Part shown: piece by piece, positions 62,331-64,000 of the stretch
How the letters are laid out: the number at the start of each line of letters is the position of its first letter
Numbering within the stretch: the first letter of the stretch is position 1
From: JAWVFM01 sp038237625
Lineage (GTDB): Bacteria > Actinomycetota > Thermoleophilia > Solirubrobacterales > 70-9
Assembly: GCA_038237625.1 (NCBI GenBank)
Contig: JBBRYM010000013.1
Location: 12,166-76,165 of the forward strand
DNA: 64,000 nt
Direction of reading: 5' to 3'
Notes under the pieces: generated by a model
Database searches by the model: none
What the model saw: the letters and a program-made list of their open reading frames with translations, nothing else
Told to the model about the DNA's origin: nothing
Made by a program: the position numbers and the translations under genes

Positions 62331-62740
62331 CAATGGACCTCCGCCGGCTCGACGAGCTCGGTCAACACACGTCCCGTCGAGCGCGGGTTGACGAACGCGA
62401 CGCGGCTGCCGCGGATTCCGACCCGTGCGCGGGAGTCGATCATCTCGACGCCCTCGGCAGCGAGCTTCTCGAGCGTGGCGTCGATGTCGGACACCCGGTA
62501 GGCGACGTGGTGGAGCCCGCCCCCGTTTCGCTCCATGAACTTGCCGACCGGGGTGTCCGGACCCAGGGGACGAAGCAGCTCGATGTGGCCGTCGCCGACG
62601 TCCAGCAGGGCCGCCTCGACTCCCTGCTCGTCGACGGTCTCGCGGTGAACGAGGGGCATGCCGAAAGTTCCCTCGTAGAGTCCGAGGGCGCCGTCGATGT
62701 CCTCGACGGCAACACCGACGTGGTCGATGAGGGTGAACAC
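62330..62740 (-). CDS. mce: Methylmalonyl-CoA epimerase
   Basis: A 136-residue vicinal-oxygen-chelate enzyme converting (S)- to (R)-methylmalonyl-CoA in propionate metabolism. It begins FTLIDHVGVAVEDIDGALGLYE and shows HIELLRPLGPDTPVGKFMERNGGGLHHVAYRVSDID, with the metal-binding Glu and His residues of the family, and ends RVLTELVEP. The start is GTG 62740 with TAGAAT seven bases upstream. The mutase genes are not in the window. Confidence 0.92.
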   Translation of the reverse strand: MFTLIDHVGVAVEDIDGALGLYEGTFGMPLVHRETVDEQGVEAALLDVGDGHIELLRPLGPDTPVGKFMERNGGGLHHVAYRVSDIDATLEKLAAEGVEMIDSRARVGIRGSRVAFVNPRSTGRVLTELVEPAEVH

Positions 62741-62762
62741 ACCGGTGATTCTATTGAGCCGG

Positions 62763-63521
62763 CTACGGCAGCTCGGCTGGCGGCTTGGAGGCGAGGGCCT
62801 CGGCCGGCTGGGCGCCCCGCCGGGGCAGCGGGTCGAGGTCTGGCAGGCGCTCGGTCGCGCTCGACGAGACGCTCGAGTGCTCCATCAGCTCCTGGATCTC
62901 CTCGCGCTCGATCACCTCGTTGTCGAGCAAGCGCTGGCCGATCTCGTCGAGCAGGTCGCGGTGGTCGATCAGCAGCCGGTGAGCGCCGCGATAGGCCTCC
63001 TCAGAGATCGCCTGCACCTCCTCGTCACGGGTGCGGCGCATGGCCTCCGAGGCGCTGTGGTCATCGGCAGGGAGTTGGTGAGAGCGGATCTGGGTGCCCA
63101 TCGCGTAGTCGAACACCATCGACCGCGCGATCGCGGTGACGCGCTGGAGGTCGTCGGCCGCTCCGGTGGTGACCCTGCCGAAGGTGATCTGCTCGGACAC
63201 GCGGCCGGCGAGCAGCACCTTCATGTAGTCGATCAGCTCCTCCCGCGACTTCAGGTAGCGATCCTCCTGGGGCAGATTGAGCGTGTAGCCGAGGGCCTTC
63301 CCTCGCGGCACGATCGACACCTTCTGGACCTTGTCGACGGTCGGCAGCAGCTCGGAGACGAGGGCATGCCCGGCCTCGTGCCAGGCAACCACGCGCTTTT
63401 CTTGGTCGGTGATGACCTTGCGGGTCTGAAGACCGGCGATGACTCGCTCGAACGCGCTCTCGAAGTCGGCCTGCACGATGAAGTCGCGGTGCGCTCGTCC
63501 GGCGAGGATCACCGCCTCGTT
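62763..63521 (-). pseudogene. ftsH: 3' fragment of ftsH (M41 peptidase domain only)
   Basis: The frame encodes the C-terminal half of the membrane AAA protease FtsH: NEAVILAGRAHRDFIVQADFESAFERVIAGLQTRKVI, zinc motif WHEAGHAL (His45, Glu46 and His49 counted from GTG 63512), VSIVPRGKALGYT, and TTGAADDLQRVT with the third metal ligand. The whole transmembrane and AAA ATPase part is missing. Upstream of about 63521 the sequence stops resembling FtsH and reads as the tail of a plus-strand gene. No start before GTG 63512 exists in frame. This is therefore a truncated gene, or a join created by rearrangement or assembly. Confidence 0.8.
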
Positions 63522-63662
63522 GGCGAGGGGACCAAGCCGACCAGCTCCAACACCACGACCACCAAGCCCGAGCCGTCGACCTCGACTACGACCACTACCT
63601 CCGGCTCCACCTCGACGTCAGGAAACGGCGGGGGCAGCGGCGGAATCGGGCCGGGTAAGTAA
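63522..63662 (+). pseudogene. 3' tail of an exported Ser/Thr/Gly-rich-tailed protein
   Basis: Plus-strand codons read GEGTKPTSS, then Thr/Ser/Pro-rich repeats and a Gly-rich end (GGGSGGIGPGK, TAA at 63660-63662). Such low-complexity tails close penicillin-binding proteins or PASTA-domain kinases in these lineages. Only the tail is present; the upstream plus-strand sequence is the antisense of the ftsH fragment. The convergent sortase gene would be a fitting neighbour of a cell-wall gene. Identity is inferred, not shown. Confidence 0.5.
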
Positions 63663-63676
63663 CGGACGCAGGATTT

Positions 63677-64000
63677 CTAGCGGCGCAGTCTCTCGCGAGT
63701 CAGCTTCGCGAAAACCACGTAGCGCTCGTCGGCGCTGTAGAGCGGATGGCACGCGGTCAAGACGAGTCGCGGGTAACCCACCGGATCGGTGATGCTCACC
63801 TTGGTCGGCGCGACGATCTCGTGCCTTTGCACCGTGTAGGTGAAGTCCCCGTAGGGCATCGCGATCATGACCTCGTCCCCGGCAACCAGCGAGTCGATGT
63901 GGCGAAACGGGGCGAGGTAGGTGGTCCGGTGGCCGGCGATTCCGACCGTTCCGGGCTGGCCCGGGAACGGCGTGTCGCGGTAGTGGCCCGGGCCTCGTTC
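63677..64000 (-). CDS. Class E-type sortase, C-terminal part
   Basis: The last 107 residues of a sortase that attaches proteins to the cell wall. The catalytic His is in VGIAGHRTTYLAPFRHID, the Cys in LVLTACHPLYSADERY (TxTC-type motif reading LTAC) and the Arg in DERYVVFAKLTRERLRR. The gene extends beyond the right edge of the window, and its N-terminal membrane anchor is not seen. The PFPGQPGTVGIAGHRTTY stretch fits class E housekeeping sortases of actinobacteria. Confidence 0.9.
   Translation of the reverse strand, partial: ERGPGHYRDTPFPGQPGTVGIAGHRTTYLAPFRHIDSLVAGDEVMIAMPYGDFTYTVQRHEIVAPTKVSITDPVGYPRLVLTACHPLYSADERYVVFAKLTRERLRR

Overview
The window is GC-rich, densely packed bacterial chromosome. 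It looks like a deep-branching actinobacterium of the Thermoleophilia/Solirubrobacterales type. The grounds are GTG/TTG starts, a PafB-PafC-like fused WYL regulator, a DUF6351-like secreted protein, a zincin of the DUF2342 type, an Lhr helicase, a class E sortase, a 7Fe ferredoxin, and many genes whose start codon lies 6-7 bases after a -10-like hexamer (leaderless style). The lineage is an inference from gene content. No rRNA, CRISPR array, prophage or insertion sequence was seen. The only tRNA found is tRNA-Phe (1986-2058).

Layout. 1-1840: peptide/nickel-type ABC transporter (permease end and lipoprotein binding protein). 1986-5606: tRNA-Phe, a methyltransferase pair, and a divergent MFS pump/TetR unit with twin operators. 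5719-9958: an AhpD-like domain joined in frame to a secreted esterase, divergent from a large secreted DUF6351-like hydrolase. 10034-15311: OB-HD phosphohydrolase, two related small membrane proteins, PafBC-like regulator, metallo-beta-lactamase-fold hydrolase, PPOX-fold protein. 15338-18266: dTDP-sugar operon rfbA-rfbD-rfbB, without rfbC. 18347-24416: DNA repair and regulation (Lhr, Nei, Crp/Fnr). 24421-27133: pcm and small enzymes. 27185-29333: groES-groEL under a CIRCE operator with a clean promoter and terminator.

29348-34732: NAD-binding protein, ferredoxin, Mrp ATPase, a candidate structured RNA with a hairpin terminator (31949-32115), a coiled-coil phasin-like protein, a zincin and an inositol-phosphatase-like protein. 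34773-41909: UvrD-like helicase-nuclease with an altered Walker A lysine, PAC2 protein, second OB-HD protein, a TauE/SafE permease split into two half genes, and otsB. 42082-50978: PolX, cupin, polyprenol-phosphate-mannose synthase-like enzyme, thioredoxin, IleS, FumC, MsrA. 50975-59985: creatininase-like hydrolase, a tandem pair of unknown secreted proteins, reductase, aldehyde dehydrogenase, SpoIID-like protein, lipocalin-like protein, methyltransferase, YchF, PAP2 phosphatase. 60022-64000: membrane protein, BtrH/DUF4872-like protein, DUF3107-like protein, methylmalonyl-CoA epimerase, an ftsH 3' fragment abutting the 3' tail of an opposite-strand gene, and a sortase cut by the window edge.

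Most of this is core housekeeping, and no classical accessory island was found. The points most worth a second look are the structured intergenic region at 31949-32115, the ftsH/secreted-tail junction near 63521, the in-frame AhpD-esterase fusion, the split TauE/SafE pair, the helicase with GSGRS in place of GSGKT, the in-frame palindromic insert in lhr, and the widespread leaderless promoter pattern.
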